From Tellurirhabdus bombi (GTDB taxonomy: Bacteria; Bacteroidota; Bacteroidia; Cytophagales; Spirosomataceae): a stretch of DNA of 64,000 nt. The notes beneath the pieces are model-generated. The model did not search any database. It was given only the letters and a program-made list of their open reading frames with translations, and was not told the origin of the DNA. Position 1 is the first letter of the stretch, and each line of letters opens with the position of its first letter. A program made the position numbers and the translations under genes. Location: NCBI RefSeq assembly GCF_021484805.1, contig NZ_CP090557.1:2306001-2370000 (forward strand), written 5' to 3'. Shown in pieces: positions 14,391 to 22,832 of this stretch.

Positions 14391-16394
14391 CTAGCCAGAG
14401 TAAACAGTGCCTAATAGTTGAGAGATTTCCATGTCAATTCGTTTAAAGTGCATGTAGTCTTTCATCAGGCTATCCATTTCTTCAGAGTCCGTCGCCTCTA
14501 CAATTTTTACTTTGAGCGTCGCCATTTTGGTCTCAGCCGTTGCTTTTTTTAGCCGCAAAATGTTCGTATAAGCCGCATCAGCAAGTTTGTCTATCTCCGT
14601 AGGGACAAAAATTTCGTGTTTGACCCACCCATCACTCAGATGGTAACGCTGGGTAACCAAATGAATAGCCTGCTGAACGTATTCCTGATTGGTATGTCGC
14701 AGGAAGTAATCAGCACCTCGAATTTCGGTATTAGCAAAACCCTGCTGAATTTCGGCAAGCATTTCCTGGAGCAAAGCAGTGGTAAACTCCATTGACCCTA
14801 GCTCGCTCAAAATATAGTGGCATAGTGAGATGGTTGGCTCAAGTTCAACCGGGCCGTAGTTCAGCAACAACCGAATGCACTCCTCTTCGTGCTGATAAAG
14901 CGGGGAATGGTTTTTTTGCGCTGTCTTCTTAGGGACAAGCGCCGGTGTGGACTCAGTAAGAACAGGGTCGTCGCCAAAAGCGCTCTCCAATAAATTATCG
15001 ATCGCATTGCCCGAAACCGCGCTGTCCGTTTTAGGTTGGTCACGTCCCTGGCGTTGGGGCTGGTCCTGCTGTTTTCGCAGTAGTTTGTTACTTTCAGAAA
15101 TCAGCGTTTGCTCGTCAATCTGAAGCTGACGGGCCGTTTTCTGAAAAAAGACCTGCCGCTTAATTGCATCCGGAATCTTGGAAATACTCTGAACTACTTC
15201 CGAAATAACCTCCGCCCGCTTGAAAGGATTATCTCCCGCATCGCGTAGCAGCATGTCTGTCTTAAATGTTATGAAATCGTGCGTATGCTGCTGTAGGTGT
15301 TCCTTGAACACGGCAGTCCCGACTTTACGTACATAACTATCCGGGTCGTCGCCATCCGGGAAAGTAGCCACGCTAACGTTTAGGCCTTCTTCCAGTACCA
15401 TATCCAGTCCACGCAGGGCTGCCTTAATGCCCGCCGCATCCCCATCGTAAAGGATCGTAATGTTTTGCGTGAACCGGCTAATGAGTCGAATCTGCTCAAT
15501 GGTTAATGAGGTCCCTGAAGAAGCAACTACGTTTTTTATGCCGGCCTGGTAGAGCGATAACACGTCCGTGTACCCTTCCGTCAGGTAACAGACATCTTCC
15601 TGTCGAATTGCCTGTTTGGCTTGAAAAATACCGTAGAGCACCTGGCTCTTGTGGTATACTTCTGTTTCTGGTGAGTTAATGTATTTAGGCTGGGCTCCTT
15701 TTTGCGTTTTATCCGTCTTCAGAATCCGCGCTCCGAAGGCAATGACTCGTCCCGATACATTGTGAATCGGAAAAATAACCCGACTTCGGAAACGGTCGTA
15801 CTGGCGCGTCGTACTACCTTCTTTCGATAAAACCAAACCGGCTTTTTCCAGCAAGTCGGCCTGATAGCCTTTTTGCACGGCAGCTTGCAGGAGCGCATCC
15901 CATTGGTCGGGGCTGTGGCCTAGTTCAAACGCTTGGACAGTATCGTCGAGAAATCCCCGTTCGCGGAAATAACTTAAACCAATGCTTTGCCCTTCCTCTG
16001 TTTCGAGCAGGTAATGCTTGTAAAAATCTTTGGCGAAATTAAGAACGATGTATAGACTTTCGCGTTCGTTCTGGCGAAGGAGCTCTTCCGGCGAAACCTC
16101 CTGTTCCGCAATTTCAATGGCGTATTTCTTGGCCAGAAAACGAAGGGCTTCCGGGTAACTTATGTTCTCGATGTCCATGACAAACCGGACGGGATCACCC
16201 GCTTTGCCACAACCGAAACATTTATAGATTTGCCGAACGGGCGAAACGCTGAACGAAGGGCTTTTCTCGTGATGAAACGGACAGCAGGCAATCCAGTTCT
16301 GGCCGCGTTTTTTCAACGAGACGTAATCGCCAATCACCTCAATGATGTCAGCCGATTGTCGGATGCGTTCGATGGTTTCTTCAGGAATTCGCAT
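14391..16394 (-). CDS. dnaG: DNA primase DnaG
   Basis: 667 aa. It synthesises RNA primers at the replication fork. The N-terminal CHC2 zinc-binding domain has C38, H41, C59 and C62 in 'CPFHHEKSPSFS' and 'YKCFGCG'. The catalytic core follows with 'EIAEQEVSPEE' and 'VIFPIHNVSGRVIAFGARIL' elements. The TOPRIM domain carries 'YLTEGYTDVLSLYQAGI', the downstream 'ASSGTSLT', and 'ILYDGDAAGIKAALRGLDM' with the metal-binding DGD. The last 200 residues would form the helicase-interaction domain, which is poorly conserved across phyla. Length fits the Bacteroidota enzyme. The gene is monocistronic here, ending at the bidirectional terminator. Confidence 0.97.
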   Translation of the reverse strand: MRIPEETIERIRQSADIIEVIGDYVSLKKRGQNWIACCPFHHEKSPSFSVSPVRQIYKCFGCGKAGDPVRFVMDIENISYPEALRFLAKKYAIEIAEQEVSPEELLRQNERESLYIVLNFAKDFYKHYLLETEEGQSIGLSYFRERGFLDDTVQAFELGHSPDQWDALLQAAVQKGYQADLLEKAGLVLSKEGSTTRQYDRFRSRVIFPIHNVSGRVIAFGARILKTDKTQKGAQPKYINSPETEVYHKSQVLYGIFQAKQAIRQEDVCYLTEGYTDVLSLYQAGIKNVVASSGTSLTIEQIRLISRFTQNITILYDGDAAGIKAALRGLDMVLEEGLNVSVATFPDGDDPDSYVRKVGTAVFKEHLQQHTHDFITFKTDMLLRDAGDNPFKRAEVISEVVQSISKIPDAIKRQVFFQKTARQLQIDEQTLISESNKLLRKQQDQPQRQGRDQPKTDSAVSGNAIDNLLESAFGDDPVLTESTPALVPKKTAQKNHSPLYQHEEECIRLLLNYGPVELEPTISLCHYILSELGSMEFTTALLQEMLAEIQQGFANTEIRGADYFLRHTNQEYVQQAIHLVTQRYHLSDGWVKHEIFVPTEIDKLADAAYTNILRLKKATAETKMATLKVKIVEATDSEEMDSLMKDYMHFKRIDMEISQLLGTVYSG

Positions 16395-16516
16395 ATCCCA
16401 AATTTACGCAAACATGCGGGGCGATAGCAGAAGCCAGCTAAATTTTTGATAAGTAAATTCGATTCGCGCTGGACGTGTAGTAGTGCTATTTTACGCTTCT
16501 ACCTATAGAAAAACAA

Positions 16517-16547
16517 AACTCCGCAAACCAGCAAGGTTTGCGGAGTT
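16517..16547 (-). terminator. Rho-independent terminator of purF
   Basis: AACTCCGCAAACC (16517-16529) pairs perfectly with 16535-16547 around a 5-nt loop. On the minus strand it is followed by TTTTGTTTTT. It stands 29 bp beyond the purF stop codon. Confidence 0.8.
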
Positions 16548-16575
16548 ACCAAGTATATTCTTAAAGTAGCAGCGA

Positions 16576-18468
16576 TTAATAAGCCCGCACTACTTTGCCT
16601 TCCACAAAATTGACAAACGCTTTATTAACTACCTTGTTGCCACCGGGCGTTGGGTAATTACCCGTGAAATACCAGTCTCCCGTATGGTTCGGACAAGCAC
16701 GGCGTAAGTTTTCAACCGTTTGGAAGATCACTGAAACGTCGGCATTCATGCCTTTAGGCGTCACAATTTCAGCCACTTTCTGCGAGATGTCTTCGTGCGT
16801 AAACGGATCGTACAGGGCTTTAACGTAGTTTTCATTCGCAGCATTACCCGATTCAATGGCGGCTACACATTGCGCATATACTTCGTCAACCCGGTTTTCC
16901 AGACCTCGTTCTTTCAGCAATTGCTGCGTTGCCCGGAAAGCCACAAACTCCTTCATCTTTGACATATCGATGCCGTAACAATCCGGGAAGCGAATCTGCG
17001 GCGCTGAAGAGACAATGACCACTTTCTTAGGACCGAGGCGATCCAGCATTTTCAGAATGCTCTTTTCCAAGGTAGTACCCCGAACAATCGAATCGTCGAT
17101 GACAACTACATTGTCAACCCCTTTCTTGATGACCTCAAAAGTGGTATCGTATACGTGCGACACCATGTCGTTGCGGTGAGCATCGTTCGTGATGAAGGTA
17201 CGGAGCTTGACATCCTTGGCAACCAGCTTTTCGATACGAGGCCGGAAAGACAACAGCCGGTCAAGTTCTTCGCTGTTCAGGCCACCTTCCATAATAGCCC
17301 GTTTCCGTTGCTGGGAGAGATACTCCTCAATTCCTTCCACCATGCCAAAGAAAGCTGTCTCGGCGGTATTCGGGATGTATGAGAAAACGGTATTCTCCAG
17401 ATCGTAATCAATTTCTTGCAGGATTTGCGGGATCAGCAGTTTACCCAGCATTTTCCGCTCGTTGTAAATATCTGGATCAGTAGCGCGGGAGAAATAAATA
17501 CGCTCGAAGCTACACGAACGTTTCTCAATCGGTTCGACAAACTGGTATTCATCGTATTCGCCGTACTTATCAACAATCAGGGCGTGGCCCGGTTTGATTT
17601 CCTGAATCTGGCTATAATCGATGTTGAATGCCGTTTTGATGGCTGGCTTTTCCGACGCTACCACAACTACCTCATCGTCAGCATAGTAGTAGGCAGGGCG
17701 GATACCCGCCGGATCGCGGGCGACAAACGCTGAGCCGTGACCAGTCATGCCCGCCATGGCGTAACCGCCGTCGAAATCGCGGCAGGAGCGGTGCAGAACA
17801 CGTTGAAAATCCATGTTATCCTCAATGATGTCGGACAGGTCAGGATTCTCGTAAATACCTTTGAAGCGGTCAAACACGCGCTGGTTTTCTTCGTCCAGGA
17901 AGTGCCCGATCTTCTCCATAACCGTCACCGTATCCACCTTGTCTTTCGGGTGCTGGCCCAGCGAAACGAGTTTATCGAACAGGGTGTCAACATTGGTCAT
18001 GTTGAAGTTCCCCGCCACAACCAGGTTCCGGCTACGCCAGTTGTTCTGACGAAGCATAGGGTGACAGTTTTCAATATCGTTAGCGCCGTGCGTACCGTAA
18101 CGCAGGTGACCCAGCCAGACTTCGCCCGTGAATGCTACATTTTCCTGTAGCCACTGGCCGTCCAAGGCTTTGTCTTTGTTTTTCTTAAGCGCTTTCTTGA
18201 ATTTCTTGCTGATTTTGCCGAAAATATCGGCCACAGGTTGGCTTTCTACTGAACGGTATCGACTAATGTAGCGGTGTCCCGGTGGCACGTCGATTTTTAT
18301 ATTAGCGACCCCGGCTCCATCCTGGCCCCGGTTCACTTGTTTTTCCATTAGTAGGTATAGCTTGTTACTACCGTAGAGGGGGGTTCCGTATTTATCGATG
18401 TAATATTGATACGGTTTGCGGAGCCGAATGAGAGCAATGCCGCACTCATGCTTAATCGCGTCGCTCAT
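16576..18468 (-). CDS. purF: Amidophosphoribosyltransferase (long Bacteroidota form)
   Basis: 630 aa from the chosen ATG at 18468. It catalyses the first committed step of purine synthesis, PRPP plus glutamine to phosphoribosylamine. The glutaminase nucleophile would be C9 in MSDAIKHECGIAL, so an eight-residue propeptide would have to be removed, as in other PurF enzymes with propeptides. The glutamine amidotransferase domain covers about 9-300 ('NRGQDGAGVA', 'WLGHLRYGTHG'). The phosphoribosyltransferase domain has the PRPP motif 'VVVIDDSIVRGTT' near residue 480. It is longer than the classical enzyme (about 500 aa) because of insertions. A more upstream start at 18537 would fall inside the -7 box TAACTTTG (18535-18542), which supports the start at 18468. 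Confidence 0.88.
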   Translation of the reverse strand: MSDAIKHECGIALIRLRKPYQYYIDKYGTPLYGSNKLYLLMEKQVNRGQDGAGVANIKIDVPPGHRYISRYRSVESQPVADIFGKISKKFKKALKKNKDKALDGQWLQENVAFTGEVWLGHLRYGTHGANDIENCHPMLRQNNWRSRNLVVAGNFNMTNVDTLFDKLVSLGQHPKDKVDTVTVMEKIGHFLDEENQRVFDRFKGIYENPDLSDIIEDNMDFQRVLHRSCRDFDGGYAMAGMTGHGSAFVARDPAGIRPAYYYADDEVVVVASEKPAIKTAFNIDYSQIQEIKPGHALIVDKYGEYDEYQFVEPIEKRSCSFERIYFSRATDPDIYNERKMLGKLLIPQILQEIDYDLENTVFSYIPNTAETAFFGMVEGIEEYLSQQRKRAIMEGGLNSEELDRLLSFRPRIEKLVAKDVKLRTFITNDAHRNDMVSHVYDTTFEVIKKGVDNVVVIDDSIVRGTTLEKSILKMLDRLGPKKVVIVSSAPQIRFPDCYGIDMSKMKEFVAFRATQQLLKERGLENRVDEVYAQCVAAIESGNAANENYVKALYDPFTHEDISQKVAEIVTPKGMNADVSVIFQTVENLRRACPNHTGDWYFTGNYPTPGGNKVVNKAFVNFVEGKVVRAY

Positions 18469-18534
18469 GCCAGATTTTTTGGTTGATAGATTGTAAACGA
18501 GTGGATATGTCTTTTCGTTCGAAGAAGATGAAGG

Positions 18535-18542
18535 CAAAGTTA
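18535..18542 (-). promoter_or_regulatory. Putative -7 element of purF
   Basis: TAACTTTG on the minus strand matches TAnnTTTG and lies 67 bp upstream of the purF start. No good TTG is seen at -33. Confidence 0.4.
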
Positions 18543-18663
18543 AGAAAAGATGAACGCCTAGCCTTTTGCCGATCTACTTTTACTGGTATTTTAATTAATA
18601 TTAAATGTTACCTGATCAATCGAGCTAAATGCCATAAAACATATGCCTGTCGCAATCAGAAGA

Positions 18664-20148
18664 TTAGAAGGAAGCGATCCAACGGGCTAGCCAATTGGGC
18701 TGAAAGAAAAAGAGCAGAATTGGAATCGTTAATAAAAGCGCCAAAATAGTGCCTGAGCGGTGGGAAACCGGGGTAATTAAAACGGCTTCACTCGCAGTAT
18801 TATCCGAAATACGTGCCCGGAAATACAGAAGGAAAGGAAGTTTCAGGTAATAGAATAACGAAACAACGGCGTTTAATAACCCAATGGCAAACAAGGCAAC
18901 CAGCCAGCTATTGCCCGTCTGCTGGAAGGCTTCCCAGAGGGCCGAAAAAACCAGCAGCTTTGCCGTAAAGCCAACCGTGGGGGGAAGACCGGTCAAAGCA
19001 ATGGCAACAACGGTCAGAGCAAGGCTTAGGAGCGGGTATTGGGAGCCAAGTCCTTGTAAATCCTGCAATTGCAACTCACCCTTTTGCGGCTGGGCTAACA
19101 AATCAAGAAGCACAAAAGCAGCCATATTGATGAACAAGTAAGTCGCTACATAAAACGTAGTTGCTTCAAAACCAACCTCGTTGAAGGCTACCAGACCAAC
19201 CAGCAGAAAACCGGCGTGGGCAATGGTTGAATACGCGAGCAGACGTTTAGCGTCAGTTTGCCAAAGCGCCGATAAATTCCCTAACGTAATACTAGCCAGC
19301 GAAATAACCGCCATTGGCGTCTGAAAGTCAGCGGGCAAAGCGGTAAGTAATCGCATCAGGACCAGTAAGGCCGCTGCTTTGGGTGCTACAGAAAAAAACG
19401 AGACGATAGGGGTAGGGGCTGCTTCGTAAACGTCCGGTGTCCAGATATGAAAAGGCACCAGTGAAAGCTTAAACAAGATTCCTGCAATGGTCAGGAAACC
19501 TGCCACATAAACTACGTAAGCCGTATTTTTCGCCAGTTCGACTTCCATGAGGGAGCTGCTTAGATCGAGGGTGCCGGTTAGCCCGTAGAGCAGGGAGATG
19601 CCGTAAAGCATAATAGCCGAACTCACGGCCCCAAACAAAAGGTATTTTATACCGCCCTCCGACGCTTTCCGGCTGGCAGACAGCGCAGTAAGCAAATAGG
19701 AACTAATGGAAACTACTTCGATACTTAAATAAACCATCAGTAAATTAACTGACATGGTCATTAAATAAAGACCAAGTAGCAGCGAGAGCAAAATCGGGAG
19801 CCAATCGAGCGGGGTACTTTTCGAGGGCAAAACCCAGGCGTGAACCAGAGCGATCAGGGTAGCCAACGTAACGATGAGCTTGAAGAAAACCGCCTGATTA
19901 TCCAGGTAGAGCAGGGTATCAAACAAAAATCCGTTCTCTCGTTGAAACTGGTCGAAGACCAAAGCACCAGCGATCAAAACGGCACCTATACTCAGACTAA
20001 ACAAAATACGTTGGTGGGTAACTGGATTCCGGCGCAGCCAAACCAAATCGGCGACAACAACCAAGGCAATAGCGCTAATCAGAAAGACTTCGGGGCGAAA
20101 GCCGGATAAGCTACGAAGAATAATATGGAGCTGGTCAGCAAGTTGCAA
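18664..20148 (-). CDS. nuoN: NADH-quinone oxidoreductase subunit N
   Basis: 494 aa with about 13-14 membrane helices. This is one of the antiporter-like proton-pumping subunits of respiratory complex I in the inner membrane. The core has 'YLSIEVVSISSYLLTALSASRKASEGGIKYLLFGAVSSAI' elements with the conserved Glu of helix 5 and Lys of helix 7. It continues with 'KLSLVPFHIWTPDVYEAAPTPIVSFFSVAPKAAAL', the hallmark NuoN segment. The start is a TTG at 20148; no ATG is available before the conserved region. The other nuo genes are not in this window: its neighbours are purF and a divergent secreted protein, so nuoN is separated from the usual operon here. A -7-like box lies about 30 bp upstream. Confidence 0.93.
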   Translation of the reverse strand: MQLADQLHIILRSLSGFRPEVFLISAIALVVVADLVWLRRNPVTHQRILFSLSIGAVLIAGALVFDQFQRENGFLFDTLLYLDNQAVFFKLIVTLATLIALVHAWVLPSKSTPLDWLPILLSLLLGLYLMTMSVNLLMVYLSIEVVSISSYLLTALSASRKASEGGIKYLLFGAVSSAIMLYGISLLYGLTGTLDLSSSLMEVELAKNTAYVVYVAGFLTIAGILFKLSLVPFHIWTPDVYEAAPTPIVSFFSVAPKAAALLVLMRLLTALPADFQTPMAVISLASITLGNLSALWQTDAKRLLAYSTIAHAGFLLVGLVAFNEVGFEATTFYVATYLFINMAAFVLLDLLAQPQKGELQLQDLQGLGSQYPLLSLALTVVAIALTGLPPTVGFTAKLLVFSALWEAFQQTGNSWLVALFAIGLLNAVVSLFYYLKLPFLLYFRARISDNTASEAVLITPVSHRSGTILALLLTIPILLFFFQPNWLARWIASF

Positions 20149-20177
20149 GGCGCAGAGAAAATCAGTTACAGGAACGG

Positions 20178-20185
20178 CAAAGGTA
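20178..20185 (-). promoter_or_regulatory. Putative -7 element of nuoN
   Basis: TACCTTTG on the minus strand (TAnnTTTG), 29 bp upstream of the TTG start of nuoN. A TTG occurs 24 bp further upstream, slightly farther than the usual spacing. Confidence 0.4.
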
Positions 20186-20217
20186 CGAAAAAACCGTTCG
20201 GATATTGGACAATTCCC

Positions 20218-20225
20218 TATCTTTG
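20218..20225 (+). promoter_or_regulatory. Putative -7 element of the secreted protein gene at 20266
   Basis: TATCTTTG matches TAnnTTTG and lies 40 bp upstream of the start codon. With the nuoN box it forms a compact divergent promoter region. Confidence 0.4.
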
Positions 20226-20265
20226 AAAAGGACAGTTTTCAAAATAGGCTATACAAATCAGTTTT

Positions 20266-20931
20266 ATGAAATGGGGTAAACTCTTTTTGATTACGAGTAT
20301 CATTGGGCTGGCTCATCCGGTTGCTATGGCCCAGATTTACATGACCGACATCAATGGTCAGGTGTTGCGGGAAAACAAGTACGTGGACGTGCAAGGATCT
20401 CCGTATCTGGACGAGGCCTGGAAACCTGGCCTTCTTATCTCTAGTAAAGGAAAAGCGTATCCAAATAGCCAGGTTCGCTTTGATGCCTATGGTGGGGAAG
20501 TCGAATATCAGCAAAACGAGAAGACTTTTCGGATGAATCCCCGCGAATTACGCGAATTCAAAATCCTGAGCGGGTCTGATACCCTACGATTCAAGAATGG
20601 TTTTGCGGCAACCAATGGCAACACGCCCGCAACTTACTACCAGGTGCTGTACGATGGCTCCGTTAAGCTGCTTAAGCAATTAAAAATAAGCATGAATGAG
20701 TCAAAAGCTTATAACTCAGCTACTACGACCAAGACCTTTGCTAAGCAGGAACTTTACTTTATAAACAAGTCCGATGGGTCACTCCGACGCATTCAGCGGA
20801 ATCGAAAATCGGTCTTAAGCGCCTTTCCTGACAAAAAAAGCGAGCTGGAAAAGGCATCGAAAGAGTTCAATGCCAGCGACGAGGCCGGATTGGTGAACTT
20901 GATTGCCGTGGCCGATCAGGGAGCGAAATAA
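20266..20931 (+). CDS. Secreted protein of unknown function
   Basis: 221 aa. A signal peptide covers about residues 1-22 (hydrophobic 'LFLITSIIGL', cleavage near AMAQ). The mature part begins 'IYMTDINGQVLREN' and is rich in beta-type alternation, then ends in a charged helical segment ('KKSELEKASKEFNASDE'). I recognise no catalytic motif. Similar small periplasmic proteins of unknown role are common in Cytophagales. It is transcribed alone, divergent from nuoN, with a hairpin after the stop. Confidence 0.75.
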   Translation: MKWGKLFLITSIIGLAHPVAMAQIYMTDINGQVLRENKYVDVQGSPYLDEAWKPGLLISSKGKAYPNSQVRFDAYGGEVEYQQNEKTFRMNPRELREFKILSGSDTLRFKNGFAATNGNTPATYYQVLYDGSVKLLKQLKISMNESKAYNSATTTKTFAKQELYFINKSDGSLRRIQRNRKSVLSAFPDKKSELEKASKEFNASDEAGLVNLIAVADQGAK

Positions 20932-20936
20932 AAGCA

Positions 20937-20980
20937 GTGTTTCAGCCGTGGCTGCGATTGTTACCCCACGGCTGAAACAC
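20937..20980. terminator. Hairpin between the secreted protein and TerC-family genes
   Basis: GTGTTTCAGCCGTGG (20937-20951) pairs perfectly with 20966-20980, a 15-bp GC-rich stem with a 14-nt loop. It sits between two convergent genes. No strong T-run follows on either side. Confidence 0.6.
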
Positions 20981-20994
20981 CATTATACCCGTAA

Positions 20995-21813
20995 TTAAAT
21001 AAGTCCTTCCTGATTTGCTCTTTGTTCGTATCCACGGAGCTGAACCGGCTGTTTTTTCTTCCGCAGGCGCATATTCAGGAATTCTACCAGCAGGGAGAAG
21101 GCAATGGCAAAATACAAATATCCCTTTGGTACGGCACCGATGTGCGCATCAAGCAATACAACCTCGGCCAGGTGAGCGCCTTCCGCAATGAGCATGAAAC
21201 CAATCATGATCAGAAACGCCAATCCTAACATCTGAATACTAGGGTGTTCGTTCACAAATTTGCCAACTGGTCCCGCAAAAAACATCATAATTAATACCGA
21301 TAAAACAACGGCAACAATCATCACCGTTATGTTTTGCGTCAGGCCAACGGCGGTAAGAATAGAGTCGATGGAAAAGACGACGTTGATGACGGCAATTTGT
21401 GTGACAACGCTGCCGACGGTAGCCCCTGCTTTGGTGCCAGGTTTGTCGATGTCCTCTTCGTCACCGTCCCCTTCCAGCTTGTGGTGGATTTCAGAGGTTG
21501 CCTTGTAAAGAAGAAACAGCCCGCCAATAAACAGAATAATGCTTTGGCCCGTTGGGGCAGCGTCGAGCCAGCCCAAGTTCAGGTGAGCAAATGGCTTGCT
21601 GAGCGAAATCAAGACTGAAATTCCAAACAACAGAGCAACACGAAAAATCATGGCCAAAACCAAACCGATGTTCCGCGCTTTGGGTTGATCGCCCGCGGCC
21701 AGTTTGTTGGCCGCAATGGAAATAAAAATAATGTTGTCAATGCCTAGTACAATCTCCAGAAAGGTCAGGGTTAGTAAGCTGACGAGTGACTCGGCTGAGA
21801 ATAATTGTTCCAT
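20995..21813 (-). CDS. TerC-family integral membrane protein
   Basis: 272 aa from the ATG at 21813. It opens 'LVSLLTLTFLEIVLGIDNIIFISI' elements: the Glu-x-x-x-Gly-x-Asp-Asn signature of the first helix that is diagnostic of TerC/Alx proteins. A second signature, 'NVVFSIDSILTAVGLT', occurs near residue 140. Seven membrane helices are expected, with a charged cytoplasmic loop ('EGDGDEEDIDKPGTK'). Family members are linked to manganese or other metal efflux and tellurite resistance; no ter operon is present here. Upstream in-frame codons add a sequence unlike the family, so the later ATG was chosen. Confidence 0.88.
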   Translation of the reverse strand: MEQLFSAESLVSLLTLTFLEIVLGIDNIIFISIAANKLAAGDQPKARNIGLVLAMIFRVALLFGISVLISLSKPFAHLNLGWLDAAPTGQSIILFIGGLFLLYKATSEIHHKLEGDGDEEDIDKPGTKAGATVGSVVTQIAVINVVFSIDSILTAVGLTQNITVMIVAVVLSVLIMMFFAGPVGKFVNEHPSIQMLGLAFLIMIGFMLIAEGAHLAEVVLLDAHIGAVPKGYLYFAIAFSLLVEFLNMRLRKKKQPVQLRGYEQRANQEGLI

Positions 21814-21960
21814 TCGTTGTAAGTAAGGATTGTGATGAACAGCCGAAATTATCTGCTTTCTGAATAGCAGGCAATGCATTTATAGAAATGAGGGGCGTTT
21901 CTAGTCCATGAACGGTTGATTTTGATGGAATGGGATCATGAATATTCTGTGGTAGGCAAA

Positions 21961-22719
21961 TCAATAAGCAGTCCACCCACCATCGGCAGTAACGGTGGTG
22001 CCATTGAGAAAACTGGCTTTATCGGAAGCTAAAAACAAGGCGAGTTCTGCAATTTCAGCCGCTTGTGCCGTGCGAATGTTGTTGGCTGCGCCAGCACTCA
22101 TTCGTTCAAAACCGAATGGGTTGACACGGGCATTCTGCATGATGTTGGTACTTACGCCACCAGGTGCAATGGCGTTGCAGCGAATTCCTTTCGGCGCATA
22201 CTGGTAACCAATGTTTTTGGTTAAACCGATCAACCCGTGTTTCGAAGCTGTATACGCTGCCCCAGCCCGACCGCCGTATAGTCCACCGATGGAAGCTACG
22301 TTGAGGATAACCCCGGCACCTTGCTTCAACATAATCGGAATGGCTTTGCGGCAACTGTAAAAAGGACCAGTCAGATTAACCCCTATAACCTGGTTCCAAA
22401 GAGCGTTGCTGACATCGGCAACGGGGGTAAAATCGTCCATCACGCCCGCGTTATTCACCAGAATATCCAGTCTACCCCAGCGTTTTAGGACTTCATCAAA
22501 GAGTTGGTCGATATCCTTTTCGTGAGAAATATCAGCGACTAGACTGCTTACAACTTCGCTGTTTTGTCCAATTTCCAGAACTACGGCTTCAAGGGTTTCC
22601 GGGTAAATATCCGTTAAGAGAACACAGGCAGCTTCGGCAGCAAACAAGTGGGCAATGGCTTTTCCAATTCCAGAACCTGCCCCGGTTATGAGCGCTACTT
22701 TATTTTCTAATAATTTCAT
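21961..22719 (-). CDS. Short-chain dehydrogenase/reductase
   Basis: 252 aa, the classical SDR length. The cofactor motif TGAGSGIG is at residues 14-21, NNAG follows near 89-92, the catalytic Ser lies in 'LNVASIGG', and 'YTASK' provides the Tyr/Lys pair. The end reads 'TTVTADGGWTAY', as in FabG-like oxidoreductases. An NAD-binding preference is suggested by the Asp at the end of strand 2 ('LLTDIYPE'). The substrate is unknown. It stands alone, with a -7-like box 29 bp upstream. Confidence 0.9.
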   Translation of the reverse strand: MKLLENKVALITGAGSGIGKAIAHLFAAEAACVLLTDIYPETLEAVVLEIGQNSEVVSSLVADISHEKDIDQLFDEVLKRWGRLDILVNNAGVMDDFTPVADVSNALWNQVIGVNLTGPFYSCRKAIPIMLKQGAGVILNVASIGGLYGGRAGAAYTASKHGLIGLTKNIGYQYAPKGIRCNAIAPGGVSTNIMQNARVNPFGFERMSAGAANNIRTAQAAEIAELALFLASDKASFLNGTTVTADGGWTAY

Positions 22720-22747
22720 CAGGAGATACAGCTAAATGTGAGAATAG

Positions 22748-22755
22748 CAAAGCTA
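22748..22755 (-). promoter_or_regulatory. Putative -7 element of the SDR gene
   Basis: TAGCTTTG on the minus strand matches TAnnTTTG and lies 29 bp upstream of the start codon. Confidence 0.35.
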
Positions 22756-22832
22756 CTCCCGACCCAAATCCTGTTTCCTGATGGAAGATAGGCTACAAAC
22801 TGATACTTGTCAGTAGCCTACTTCCTGAAGGC

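Noticed and set aside
16399-16406. TAAATTTG box 4 bp before the dnaG start, suggesting a leaderless mRNA
   Set aside because: There is no -33 element at proper spacing and an eight-base match with two free positions is easily found by chance.
18469-18537. Longer purF start adding 23 residues
   Set aside because: It falls into the TAACTTTG box and would add a long low-complexity propeptide before the catalytic Cys.
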